From Robiginitomaculum sp. (GTDB lineage: Bacteria; Pseudomonadota; Alphaproteobacteria; Caulobacterales; Maricaulaceae), in the NCBI GenBank assembly GCA_030949705.1, contig JAUZSF010000024.1, forward strand, positions 1-64,000: 64,000 bases of DNA, in the 5' to 3' direction. Position 1 is the first letter of the stretch, and the number at the start of each line of letters is the position of its first letter. Shown here piece by piece: positions 1 to 8,649 of the stretch. Below the pieces are notes generated by a model that was given only the letters and a program-made list of their open reading frames with translations, had not been told where the DNA came from and made no database searches. The position numbers and the translations under genes are program-made.

Positions 1-263
1 GCCGGGGTCCATTTTGAGGCCTCACTATGGATTGCGGCCAGAGCCTGTGCTTGCGAAAGCGGGGGCCGCAATGACGTGAGGGGTGCCTCCCACCAGCAGC
101 GCTGTCGTGGAAATGACGCAAAACTGTGCTCTGCCTTTGCAAACGCGCAAAATGGCTTTGCCATTGCCATAGGCACGGGGTGAATATCGCCCGGGTGACC
201 GGCATCGGCTTGCGAAGGTGCCGCAAATTGGCATAGCGTGCAAAAAGCGTGGAGTAAGCACAG
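1..263. repeat. Upstream non-coding stretch with a REP-like palindrome
   Basis: No convincing gene is visible here. Positions 20-81 form a long imperfect stem-loop: CCTCAC (20-25) pairs with GTGAGG (76-81) and ATTGCGGCC (31-39) pairs with GGCCGCAAT (64-72). The arms read TGGATTGC on one side and GCAATGAC on the other, the same edges as the palindromes at 60591-60661 and 62992-63069, so it looks like a member of one dispersed family. The rest should hold the promoter of the glpQ gene. A purine-rich GGAG lies about 10 bases before its ATG. Confidence 0.5.
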
Positions 264-1307
264 ATGAGCAATCAGAAAATCAATTTAACCCGACGGTATG
301 CTTTGGCCGCCGTACCAGCCGTATTGGCCACCGCCGGTTTGGCCGCCTGTCAGCCCAAAGCCCCCGCCGTTCATAATGCCAAAAAAAAGGATACCCCCAT
401 GTCCGATCCAAAACAGGCCCAGCCATTGGTCATTGCCCACCGCGGCGCGCCGGGATATCTGCCCGAACATACGGCCCCGGGGTATGATCTGGCGATCCGC
501 ATGGGGGCCGATTATATCGAGCCCGATCTGGTCTTTACCAAAGACGGACATCTGATTGTTCGCCACGACCATTATCTGTCAGATACCACCGATGTGGCTG
601 ATCATCCGGAATTTGCCGACCGCAAAACCGTCAAGGAAGGCCATGAGGGCGAAGACTGGTTTTCCGAAGATTTCACCCTGGCCGAGATCAAGACCCTGCG
701 CGCCACCCAGGCTTTTGAAAGCCGCAGCCATGCCGCCGATGGCAAATTTGAAATCCTGACCTTTGGCGAATTTATTACCATTGCCCAGGGGCGCACCTCT
801 TTGCAGGGCAAGCCCATTGGCATTTATCCGGAAACCAAGCTGCCGTCTTATTTCAAATCTCTGGGCTATGATTTTGAAACCGCGGTATTGGACGAACTGA
901 AAAAAACCGGGTGGGACCGCCCCGGCTCGCCGGTCTTTATCCAATCTTTCGAGGATGGCATTTTGCGCTCATTACGGCAAAAAACCGAATTACCGCTGAT
1001 CATGTTGCTGGAATTTGCCGATGGCGTGGACATGAAGGACATTGCCACCTATGCCGACGGCATTGGCCCGTCCAAGGCGCTGTTGGCAAACCAGGATGGC
1101 ACCTCCACCGGCTTTATCGAGGCGGCCCACAAAGAGGGGTTGAAGCTCCACCCGTGGACGTTCCGCTCGGACATGCTGCCCGAGGTCTTTGCCAATGCGC
1201 AGGCCGAATTTGATTTCTTCTTTGATCTGGGTGTGGACGGGGTATTTACCGATTTTTCCAATGATGCCCGCGCTGCCCTCTTGGCGAGAGCCGCAAGATC
1301 GGGCTAA
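264..1307 (+). CDS. glpQ: Glycerophosphodiester phosphodiesterase, exported lipoprotein
   Basis: Predicted to hydrolyse glycerophosphodiesters to glycerol 3-phosphate and an alcohol, in the periplasm. The N-terminus has an RR pair at residues 10-11, a hydrophobic stretch and a lipobox GLAAC ending at Cys29, so it is probably a lipoprotein and perhaps Tat-exported. The GDPD barrel starts near residue 56 with the catalytic HRG (59-61), then EPD (86-88) and the second catalytic HD (101-102), all in the usual order. At 347 residues it is full length for the periplasmic type. It is followed 32 bases later by an aldehyde dehydrogenase gene on the same strand. The family assignment is firm; the substrate is inferred. 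Confidence 0.88.
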   Translation: MSNQKINLTRRYALAAVPAVLATAGLAACQPKAPAVHNAKKKDTPMSDPKQAQPLVIAHRGAPGYLPEHTAPGYDLAIRMGADYIEPDLVFTKDGHLIVRHDHYLSDTTDVADHPEFADRKTVKEGHEGEDWFSEDFTLAEIKTLRATQAFESRSHAADGKFEILTFGEFITIAQGRTSLQGKPIGIYPETKLPSYFKSLGYDFETAVLDELKKTGWDRPGSPVFIQSFEDGILRSLRQKTELPLIMLLEFADGVDMKDIATYADGIGPSKALLANQDGTSTGFIEAAHKEGLKLHPWTFRSDMLPEVFANAQAEFDFFFDLGVDGVFTDFSNDARAALLARAARSG

Positions 1308-1339
1308 GATGAACGCTGTTCACTTTTTGCGGAGACATC

Positions 1340-2728
1340 ATGCAATCGATTTTGGAAAAACAGCGCGCCGCCTTTCGCGCCGAGCCGAACCCCTCTTACG
1401 AAGTGCGCGATGATCGCCTGAAGCGTCTGGCGGAAATGATCACGCAAAATGCCGATGAGATCGCCGACACCGTGTCCGAGGATTTTGGTCATCGTTCCAA
1501 GATCGAAACACGCCTTGCCGACATTGCCGCCCTGCTTACCGAGATCAAGCACACCCGGGCCCATTTGAAAAAATGGATGCGGGTGGAGCGCCGCCCGGTG
1601 GCGCTGCAATTCAAACCGGCCAAGAACGAAGTGCGCTATATGCCCAAGGGCGTGGTGGGCATTATCAGTCCGTGGAATTATCCGTTCCAGTTGGCCATTT
1701 CACCGCTGATTGCCGCCCTTAGCGCCGGCAATCGTGCCATGATAAAGCCATCCGAGTTGACCCCACGCACGTCGGAACTGACCAAGCGTTTGCTGGGCGA
1801 GATCTTCGACGAAGATCTGGTGGCCGTGGTCACCGGAGATGCCAAGGTGGCGCAGGAATTTTCAGCCCTGAATTTTGATCACATGCTGTTTACCGGCTCG
1901 ACCAAGGTGGGCCGGTATGTGATGGAGGCAGCGGCCAAAAACCTGACCCCGGTAACGCTGGAGCTGGGCGGCAAGTCCCCCACCATTATCGATTATGACT
2001 ATCCGTTAAAAACCGCGGCGGAGCGGATTTTGTCTGGCAAATTGCTCAATTCAGGCCAGACCTGCATTGCGCCAGACTATGTTCTGACCCCCAAGGATCA
2101 GGTGGATGCCACGGTCAAGCAACTGACCAAGGTATGCCGGCGGTTTTACAAAAACATTCACGATAATGACGACTATACCGCCATTATTTCGGAACAGCAT
2201 TTTGCCCGCCTGAACGGCCTGATCGAGGATGCGCGCGAAAAAGGCGCCAACGTGATTGAAATCTATCCTGAAGAGGCCAAAACCAGCTCGAATGTGCGCA
2301 AAATGCCGCCCAAGCTGGTCACCGATGTCACGCCGGACATGGCCATTATGCAGGAAGAGATTTTCGGGCCGTTATTGCCTCTGGTCCCCTATGAAAGCCT
2401 TGACGAGGCCATTGATTTTGTTGCCGAGCGGCCGCATCCACTGGCACTTTATGTGTTTTCGGACAACAAGATTGTGGTGGAGCGCACCAATAATGAATTG
2501 CTGGCCGGTGGCGTTGCCATCAATGATACGCTGATGCACATCACCCAGAATGATCTGCCCTTTGGCGGCATAGGCGACAGCGGCATTGGGGCTTATCACG
2601 GCCATGACGGGTTTTTGACCTTTTCCCATGCCAAGGCGACCTTCCGCCAGTCCAAAATCAATGGCCGCAAAATGCTGTTCCCGCCCTATGGCAAGTCCAT
2701 TGAACGGGTGCTTGGCTTTTTGACCTGA
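1340..2728 (+). CDS. Aldehyde dehydrogenase, coniferyl aldehyde dehydrogenase type
   Basis: A cytoplasmic NAD(P)-dependent aldehyde dehydrogenase of 462 residues, a short form lacking the N-terminal extension of the 500-residue enzymes. Visible landmarks are PWNYP (111-115), the FTGST nucleotide-binding turn (184-188), the general base Glu208 in ELGGK and the nucleophile Cys242 in GQTCIAPDY. The LAPDY/IAPDY form after the cysteine and the overall sequence resemble the coniferyl aldehyde and fatty aldehyde dehydrogenase branch. It lies directly downstream of glpQ and 10 bases upstream of a small membrane-anchored protein gene, suggesting cotranscription. Substrate is uncertain; long-chain or aromatic aldehydes are both possible. 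Confidence 0.85.
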   Translation: MQSILEKQRAAFRAEPNPSYEVRDDRLKRLAEMITQNADEIADTVSEDFGHRSKIETRLADIAALLTEIKHTRAHLKKWMRVERRPVALQFKPAKNEVRYMPKGVVGIISPWNYPFQLAISPLIAALSAGNRAMIKPSELTPRTSELTKRLLGEIFDEDLVAVVTGDAKVAQEFSALNFDHMLFTGSTKVGRYVMEAAAKNLTPVTLELGGKSPTIIDYDYPLKTAAERILSGKLLNSGQTCIAPDYVLTPKDQVDATVKQLTKVCRRFYKNIHDNDDYTAIISEQHFARLNGLIEDAREKGANVIEIYPEEAKTSSNVRKMPPKLVTDVTPDMAIMQEEIFGPLLPLVPYESLDEAIDFVAERPHPLALYVFSDNKIVVERTNNELLAGGVAINDTLMHITQNDLPFGGIGDSGIGAYHGHDGFLTFSHAKATFRQSKINGRKMLFPPYGKSIERVLGFLT

Positions 2729-2738
2729 GGGGCCATCA

Positions 2739-3179
2739 ATGCCTGACCTGATGACCGTGATTGTGCCCTCCCTGATTGCCATTGCGCTGATGGTAGGGCT
2801 GATCCGCCTGACCGGCCTGGCCCATCCGGTGGTACTGGATGACGAATCCCTGGTGCGCGACGCCATTGACGAACATTTTGAGGGTATGCCGATTGAACGC
2901 ATCATTCTGGGACAGGATGGCCAATGCGCCCTGGTCGTGATGAGCACCGGCGCCCCGGCGCTGGTGCGGGCCATGGGCGATCGCATGGTGGTACGTCGCC
3001 TGACGTCAAATATGGTCAAGGCGGTCTCTGGCAAGGATACGGTTCTAAATCTGAAACTGCGTGATTTTACCTGGCCTCGCGCGCGTATGGTGTTTGAAAA
3101 TACCACCGCCCGCGCCAATGCCCAGGATTTGATTGAATCCCGGATAGCCGATAAGCGCGAGGCGATGGCCCATGCCTGA
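2739..3179 (+). CDS. Conserved hypothetical, single membrane anchor
   Basis: A protein of 146 residues that I do not recognise as a named family. One hydrophobic segment covers residues 5-25, followed by a soluble domain of about 115 residues with mixed alpha/beta character and a basic C-terminus. Its stop overlaps the start of the sterol-desaturase-like gene by 8 bases, so the two are translationally coupled. Coupling suggests a membrane partner for that enzyme, but this is inference from position only. Confidence 0.7.
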   Translation: MPDLMTVIVPSLIAIALMVGLIRLTGLAHPVVLDDESLVRDAIDEHFEGMPIERIILGQDGQCALVVMSTGAPALVRAMGDRMVVRRLTSNMVKAVSGKDTVLNLKLRDFTWPRARMVFENTTARANAQDLIESRIADKREAMAHA

Positions 3180-4100
3180 GTTTTTACAAGGCCCCCCGAT
3201 CACCACCCTGGCGGCCCCGTTTTTTGTGTTGCTGATCCTGGCCGAAATTATTCTGATCAAGCTACGCGGCAAAGGCGGCCAGTATGAAAGCCGAGACGCC
3301 GCCACCAGTGTCTTTATGGGGCTGGGCAGTACCATTGCCGATGGCCTGATGGGTTTTATTTCCTTTGCGGCCTTGCTGCTTGCCTATCAGATTGCGCCCA
3401 TCAAGCTGCCGATCAACTGGATAACGGGGGCGGCCTGTTTTGTGCTGGTGGATTTGGCCTATTACTGGATCCACCGCTATTACCACCGCTCGCGCTGGGG
3501 GGTGGGCGGCCCATGTGATCCACCATTCCTCACAGCATTACAATCTGACCACGGCATTGCGCCAGACCTGGTCCGGCCTGCTATCTGGTGCATTCATTGT
3601 GTACGTTCCCATCGCGCTGATGGGCTTTCATCCGGCCCTGATGGGGTTTTGTTTTGGCCTGAATCTGATTTACCAGTTCTGGTTCCACACCGAAGTGATC
3701 GACAAAATGCCCCGCTGGTTCGAGGCCATTATGAACACCCCCTCGCACCACCGGGTGCACCATGCCAATAACCCGCGCTATCTGGATGCCAATTATGCCG
3801 GCGTGTTCATTATCTGGGACAAGATGTTCGGCACCTTTGTTGCCGAGCGCGAAGACGACAAACCCCGCTATGGTCTGGTCAGTGATATTGGTACGTTCAA
3901 CCCCTTGCGCGTCGCCACCCATGAATATGTGGGCATCATCAAGGATGTGGCGCAAAAGGGCCTGACGCTAAAAGAGCGGCTCTGGTACATTTTTGCCGAG
4001 CCCGGCTGGTGCCATGACGGGGGGGCGCAAATCCTCCCGCCAGATCAAGGCCGACTATGTCGCTCGCCACCCGGAACACAAAGGCGAACCGGGGCTTTAA
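3172..4100 (+). CDS. Sterol desaturase / fatty acid hydroxylase family protein (two frameshifts)
   Basis: An integral membrane di-iron hydroxylase or desaturase. Reading frame 1 gives MPEFLQGP with two hydrophobic segments and the first His box HRYYH; frame 2 then supplies HVIHH, SQHYN and later SHHRVHH. The frames join if one G is removed from the run at 3497-3502. The end also needs one G removed from 4019-4025: the frame then runs GWCHDGGRKSSRQIK to EPGL and a TAA at 4098-4100, a normal family C-terminus. All His boxes are intact, so I think both indels are consensus errors, not decay, though a real pseudogene is not excluded. Reconstructed length is about 308 residues. Substrate is unknown. 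Confidence 0.75.
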
Positions 4101-4115
4101 GACGAAAGACGTATC

Positions 4116-4261
4116 CCTTCTCCCTTGGGGAGAAGGTTAGGATGAGGGGCTTGTGCGGTTTGATATGCCTTAGGCACAACCAAGTAAGCCTTTACCACCT
4201 CACCGTTCGTTAAAAATGATCATCTATCATTTTCTACCTCACCCTCTTCCCATGGGAGAGG
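4116..4261. repeat. Pair of CCTTCTCCC-type palindromes
   Basis: Between two converging genes lie two palindromic units in opposite orientation. The first is CCTTCTCCC (4116-4124) with GGGAGAAGG (4128-4136), followed by a GGATGAGGGG edge. The second (4237-4261) reads CCTCACCCTCTTCCC then ATGGGAGAGG, an imperfect hairpin with the mirror-image edge. The arrangement of two inverted units about 100 bases apart is that of dispersed intergenic repeats in many alphaproteobacteria. They may also act as a bidirectional transcription barrier here, since both flanking genes end at this point. Confidence 0.55.
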
Positions 4262-4277
4262 AAGATCAGGCGCCTAT

Positions 4278-5567
4278 TCACTCCCCCTTATAGACCTCGC
4301 CGCCCTTCATCACGAAGGTCACACGGGTATATTCCCCGGCGTCTTTTAAGGGGTCGCCATCCACCGCTATAATGTCGGCAAAGCGGCCCGGTGTGATGGC
4401 GCCAATGTCGTCTTGCATCCCCAGCAAGGTTGCCGACCCCATGGTAGCGGTCTGGATGGCCACCATGGGGGACATGCCCCATTCCACCATTTTGGCCATT
4501 TGCTTGCCATTATCACCGTGGGGATAGACGCCCTCGTCAGTGCCAAAGGCCATTTTCACCCCGGCCTTATAGGCCCGGCGAAAGCTTTGGCGCTGCACGA
4601 GGCCAATGGCGCGTTCCTTTTCAATGGATTCGGGCAACATGCCGTTCTTGATCCCTTCGGACAGGATGTAATCATCATTATAAATGTCCATGGAGAAATA
4701 GGTGCCGTGTTCCTTGGCCATTTTTATGGCTTCATCGTCCAGAATGCTGGCGTGTTCAATGCTGTCCACACCGGCGCGGATCGCGGTTTTGATACCATCG
4801 GTGCCATGGGCATGGGCGGCCACACGGCGGCCATGCAGATGCGCCTCGTCAACAATGGCTTTCATTTCCTCAAATGAATATTGCTGTGCGCCGGGGCTGT
4901 CGCCCTTGGAGAGCACGCCGCCAGTGGCGCAAAATTTAATCACGTCCGCGCCGTATTTAATCACTTCGCGCACCTTGGCCCGCACCGCCCAGGGGCCATC
5001 GGCCACGCCGCCGGCTTTCACATGGTATTCAGCAGGCAAAAGATTGCTGTCGCAATGGCCGCCAGTCATACCCAAAGCCGTGCCGGCAACCAGCATACGC
5101 GGCCCCGGCACATCGCCATCGTTTATGGCATCGCGCAGCGCCACATCACTATACCCATCAGCCCCGGCATCGCGCACGGTGGTGATGCCCGCCAACAGGG
5201 TGATGCGCGCATTCTTGGCCCCATAAAGCGCTGCGCGCGGGATGGAGACCTTTAGCGCCTCATAGCCATGAAACGGTGCGCCGGTCATGTGGGTATGGCT
5301 ATCCACCAACCCCGGCATAATGGTTTTGCCACCCAGATCGATCACCCGCGCCCCATCGGGGATAGCGTCGCCCGCTTTGCCCACTTTTTCAATGCGCTCG
5401 CCGCGCACTACCACCATCACATTATCGCGGCGCTTGCCGGCAATGGTGTCGATCATATGCGCCGCCTTGATCACCGTGACCGGCTCGGCGGACTTGTCCG
5501 CGGCCATGGCCGCAAACGGCAGGCTGGTCGCGGCAATTAATGTCAAAATGCTCGTTTTCATTTCCAT
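4278..5567 (-). CDS. Exported metal-dependent amidohydrolase, Xaa-Pro dipeptidase-like
   Basis: An amidohydrolase-superfamily enzyme with a cleavable signal peptide (about residues 1-22, ending AMAA), so probably periplasmic. Metal ligands are all visible: HTH (91-93), the likely carboxylated Lys211 in IKFCATGG, HAH (252-254), EH (271-272) and Asp344 in GTDEG. This order matches the imidazolonepropionase-like branch that includes characterised Xaa-Pro and acyl-amino-acid dipeptidases. ATG codons at 5567 and 5561 are both possible; the GGGG before them is better spaced for the second. Two exported M28 peptidases nearby suggest peptide scavenging. Exact specificity is unknown. Confidence 0.82.
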   Translation of the reverse strand: MEMKTSILTLIAATSLPFAAMAADKSAEPVTVIKAAHMIDTIAGKRRDNVMVVVRGERIEKVGKAGDAIPDGARVIDLGGKTIMPGLVDSHTHMTGAPFHGYEALKVSIPRAALYGAKNARITLLAGITTVRDAGADGYSDVALRDAINDGDVPGPRMLVAGTALGMTGGHCDSNLLPAEYHVKAGGVADGPWAVRAKVREVIKYGADVIKFCATGGVLSKGDSPGAQQYSFEEMKAIVDEAHLHGRRVAAHAHGTDGIKTAIRAGVDSIEHASILDDEAIKMAKEHGTYFSMDIYNDDYILSEGIKNGMLPESIEKERAIGLVQRQSFRRAYKAGVKMAFGTDEGVYPHGDNGKQMAKMVEWGMSPMVAIQTATMGSATLLGMQDDIGAITPGRFADIIAVDGDPLKDAGEYTRVTFVMKGGEVYKGE

Positions 5568-5809
5568 CCCCTTTTTTTAGCACTCTAGGAGACGGTGCGC
5601 CGCATAACAACACTCCTCTTTTTGGCACTGCCGTCCACCTCCTCGTCATCCCCCGGCCTGATCGGGGGACCTATAGATAGGGTCGACGCATATTTCGATT
5701 GGATATGGATCACGGATCAAGTCCGGGATGATACGACCGGAGAGACTTAATCCCGCACTTTTGTCCAAACAAGACCGCCTTGGCCTTGTTGGTGTCTTTG
5801 TTTTAATTC
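5568..5809. repeat. Intergenic gap with REP-like palindromes
   Basis: No gene is seen. A hairpin TCCCCCG (5649-5655) with CGGGGGA (5663-5669) begins with the GTCATC edge typical of the dispersed palindromes in this window. A second, weaker unit GGATCACGGATC with GTCCGGGATGAT lies at 5707-5733. The promoter of the amidohydrolase gene should lie near 5570-5640. Confidence 0.45.
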
Positions 5810-6457
5810 TCAGGCAGCACGCAATTCCGCGCCCAGCGCATGGCCCCTTTTCACCGCCGGGCGCTCGCCCACCCGTTCAAACCAGGCCTTCAGATTGGAA
5901 AAATCGTTCAGGTCCTGCCCCTCTCGCTCGTGCAAGAAAATCCAGCCCCAACACGCCATATCAGCAATGGAATACTCATCGGCCAAATAATCGCGCCCCT
6001 CAAGACGCTTGTTCATCACCCCGTAAAGCCGTTTTACTTCATTGGTATAACGCGCGATCGCATAGGGGATTTGCTCGTCACAAAATTCACGAAAATGAAG
6101 CGCCTGCCCGCCCATGGGACCAAGGCCACTGGTTTGCCACATCAGCCATTCTTCCACGGCGACGCGGCTTCGCTCGTCCTTGCCATAAAACTTGCCAGTC
6201 TTGCGGGCCAGATATTGCAAGATCGCCCCCGACTCGAAGACTGATATCGGTTTGCCGTCCGGGCCATCGGGATCGATAATGGCCGGCATTTTGTTATTGG
6301 GGCTGATGGCTTCATATTCTGGTTTGAACTGATCGCCCTTGCCAATCATCACCGGCTTCATGACGTATGACAGCCCCATTTCCTCCAGCGTGATAGACAC
6401 TTTCCAGCCATTGGGGGTCGGGAAAAAGTAAAGCTCGATCGGGTTTTGCTGGGCCAT
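5810..6457 (-). CDS. Glutathione S-transferase family protein, YghU/YfcG-like
   Basis: A cytoplasmic protein of 215 residues with a thioredoxin-fold N-domain (about 8-90) and an all-helical C-domain. The N-domain starts IELYFFPTPNGWKVSI, in which the catalytic position is the Asn/Thr-rich loop found in the disulfide-bond oxidoreductase (YghU, YfcG) branch, not a Ser or Cys. NNKMPAI carries the cis-proline, and ESGAIL the glutathione gamma-glutamyl contact. Full length. It ends a row of minus-strand genes for flavin and CoA enzymes. Real substrate unknown; GSH-dependent reductase activity is inferred. Confidence 0.85.
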   Translation of the reverse strand: MAQQNPIELYFFPTPNGWKVSITLEEMGLSYVMKPVMIGKGDQFKPEYEAISPNNKMPAIIDPDGPDGKPISVFESGAILQYLARKTGKFYGKDERSRVAVEEWLMWQTSGLGPMGGQALHFREFCDEQIPYAIARYTNEVKRLYGVMNKRLEGRDYLADEYSIADMACWGWIFLHEREGQDLNDFSNLKAWFERVGERPAVKRGHALGAELRAA

Positions 6458-6547
6458 GAGGTGCTCCTTTATATTATCTGATGCAGATATGGCCCCCGGC
6501 GCCCAAAATCCAAGGGCCGTGCCATCACGTTTTGCTGGTGAAACGCT

Positions 6548-7843
6548 TCACCATGCCAACGCCTTGGCTTTTTTCTTTTCGCCGGATTGGTATTTCAAAA
6601 AGGCACGAAACACCCCCAAACGCGGATTGGGGGCCTTGCCCGCGCCCATGCGCAGAAGTTGCAGACAAAACCACGCCTGAATGCCCCAGCCATTGAGCAT
6701 ACGCAGGGTATTGTTCTTGCTTTGCGGGCCAAACCAGCCGGGGCCAATGCGCAATATATTTTCCCAGGCGGTCAGATGATCGGCCGCGCCGCCAAGCAGT
6801 TTTGCCGGGGCATCGGTATCCACACACAGGGGACGGCCCAGACCAATCATCGCCACCCCATCATCACGGATGGCCGTTTCCATGCCCGTGCGGGTACGAA
6901 ACCCGCCGGTGACCATCAAGGGCGGCGTATCGGCGGCACGCATCTCGCGCGCATAATCCAGAAAATATCCCTCCCGGGCGCGGGTACTTTCGCGCTTGCC
7001 TTCCTCGAATACCGGCTCTATCCCTTCGGTACCCATCATCACCGGCTGTTCATAATTGCCACCCGAGATTTCCAGAAGGTCCACCCCATCTTCGCGCAGC
7101 CATTTGGCCACCTGCCGACTGTCGGCAAAGTCAAACCCGCCTTTTTGAAAATCTGACGAGTTCAGCTTTACACTGATGGGAAAATCTGCGCCCACCGCTT
7201 GGCGCACGGCGGCAATCACGCTGCGCAGCAAACGCGCCCGGTTCTCCAGCGCCCCGCCCCATTCATCCTCGCGCCGGTTGGTCAGCGGGTTCAGGAATTC
7301 GGATAGCAAATACCCATGGGCTGCGTGGATTTGCACCCCGTCAAAGCCGGTCTCTTTGGCGATGCGCGCCGTGTGGGCAAAGCGACCGATAATATCGGTA
7401 ATCTCATCCGCGCTCAGCGCCCGTGGTTTGCCAAACATGCCGCCGGGCATTTCCACTTGCACCGCTGATGGACCGACGGGTTCGCTGGCCACATATTTCA
7501 TGGTCTGGCGTCCGGCATGGCTGATCTGCATCCAGATGGCCGCGCCGTTTTCCTTGGCCGCCGCCGACCAGCGTTTCAAGGCGTCCAGTTGTTCGGAGCT
7601 TTGTTCCCCTTCGATCACCACATTGCCGGGGCGTTCCAGATAGCGGTGATCCACCTGCACATTGCCGGTCAACATCATGCCGATACCGCCCGCGCCCCAG
7701 CGCCGGTATAGCCTCTCGTGCCCCTTTGTGGCGCGGTTATACCGGTCCGCCAGCCCTTCAGTCATGGCCGCCTTGCACAAACGGTTTTTAAGAACGGCGC
7801 CGCACGGCAGGCTCAGCGGTTCGTTCAGTATGGAATCATGCAT
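6548..7843 (-). CDS. NADH:flavin oxidoreductase, Old Yellow Enzyme family
   Basis: An FMN-dependent ene-reductase-like enzyme of 431 residues. The barrel begins LSLPCGAVLKNRLCKAAMTE, then QISHAGRQ (FMN contact), HAAHGYLLSEFL (the paired His of the active site, about residues 172-177), NRREDEWGG, and the late phosphate-binding segments VTGGFRT and GLGRPL. It has no C-terminal 4Fe-4S and pyridine-nucleotide domain, so it is the single-domain type with a C-terminal extension of about 60 residues. It is 3 bases from the enoyl-CoA hydratase stop-to-start boundary, so cotranscribed. Substrate is unknown; reduction of an unsaturated carbonyl is the family reaction. Confidence 0.86.
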   Translation of the reverse strand: MHDSILNEPLSLPCGAVLKNRLCKAAMTEGLADRYNRATKGHERLYRRWGAGGIGMMLTGNVQVDHRYLERPGNVVIEGEQSSEQLDALKRWSAAAKENGAAIWMQISHAGRQTMKYVASEPVGPSAVQVEMPGGMFGKPRALSADEITDIIGRFAHTARIAKETGFDGVQIHAAHGYLLSEFLNPLTNRREDEWGGALENRARLLRSVIAAVRQAVGADFPISVKLNSSDFQKGGFDFADSRQVAKWLREDGVDLLEISGGNYEQPVMMGTEGIEPVFEEGKRESTRAREGYFLDYAREMRAADTPPLMVTGGFRTRTGMETAIRDDGVAMIGLGRPLCVDTDAPAKLLGGAADHLTAWENILRIGPGWFGPQSKNNTLRMLNGWGIQAWFCLQLLRMGAGKAPNPRLGVFRAFLKYQSGEKKKAKALAW

Positions 7844-7846
7844 AGA

Positions 7847-8638
7847 TTACTCTGCCCAGCTGGGTTTTCGTTTTTCCAAAAAGGCGGTCAGGCCCTCTTT
7901 GCCTTCGTCCGAGGCGCGCATGGCCGCAATGCGTTTGGCGGTCATATGGATCAGGTCTTCGGTAATCGGCCGATCGGCCACATCATCAACCAGTTCCTTG
8001 GCCGCCGCGACGGCACCTGGCGCGGTCTGGAAGGCCAGCTTGACCAGATATTCCAACATTTCTTCCATGGCGTTTTCATCATCCACGGTATAATGCACCA
8101 GGCCCATTTTTTCGGCCATAACGCCGTCAAACCCCTCGCCCGTGGCGAACAGCGCCCGCGCCCATCGCGGCCCGATGGCCCGCACCGCATAGGGGGAAAT
8201 GACCGCCGGAATCAGGCCCAGTCGCACTTCGGAAAAGCGAAATTTGGCATCTTTGCGCGCCACCGCCACATCACAGGCCGCCACCAGACCACAGCCGCCG
8301 CCCATACAGGCCCCCTGCACGCTGGCAATGGTCAGCATGGGCAGATCGGCCAGTTTTTTCAGCATATGGCCCAGTTTTACCGCATCGTTTTCATTTTCCG
8401 ACTTGGTATAATGCCCTGCCGCGCGCATCCATTTCAGATCACCACCAGCGGAAAAGCTTTTGCCCGCGCCGCGCAGGATCACGGCCCGGCAATTGGACGT
8501 GCGCACGGTTTCAAAGGCATCAGCCAGTTGTTCCACCACTTCGCCATTAAAGGCATTGTGCAGTTCCGGCCGGTTAATCAGTATGGTGGCCAGACCGCCG
8601 GGGCTGGCGTCCAGAATGACATCATTTTGCTCAGACAT
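7847..8638 (-). CDS. Enoyl-CoA hydratase/isomerase family, methylglutaconyl-CoA hydratase-like
   Basis: A crotonase-fold protein of 263 residues. The first oxyanion-hole strand reads GKSFSAGGDLKWM and the second VQGACMGGGCGLVAACD; a Glu at SEVRLGL takes the usual catalytic position. The segment DLKWMRAAGHYTKSENENDA resembles the leucine-degradation hydratase LiuC more than FadB-type hydratases, though other genes of that pathway are absent here. It lies between an exported M28 peptidase gene and the flavin oxidoreductase gene on the same strand. The family is certain; the substrate is an inference. Confidence 0.83.
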   Translation of the reverse strand: MSEQNDVILDASPGGLATILINRPELHNAFNGEVVEQLADAFETVRTSNCRAVILRGAGKSFSAGGDLKWMRAAGHYTKSENENDAVKLGHMLKKLADLPMLTIASVQGACMGGGCGLVAACDVAVARKDAKFRFSEVRLGLIPAVISPYAVRAIGPRWARALFATGEGFDGVMAEKMGLVHYTVDDENAMEEMLEYLVKLAFQTAPGAVAAAKELVDDVADRPITEDLIHMTAKRIAAMRASDEGKEGLTAFLEKRKPSWAE

Positions 8639-8649
8639 TGTATAATCTC

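Noticed and set aside
25-261. A 78-codon minus-strand ORF at the window start
   Set aside because: It overlaps the REP-like palindrome and the likely glpQ promoter and shows no protein-like features.
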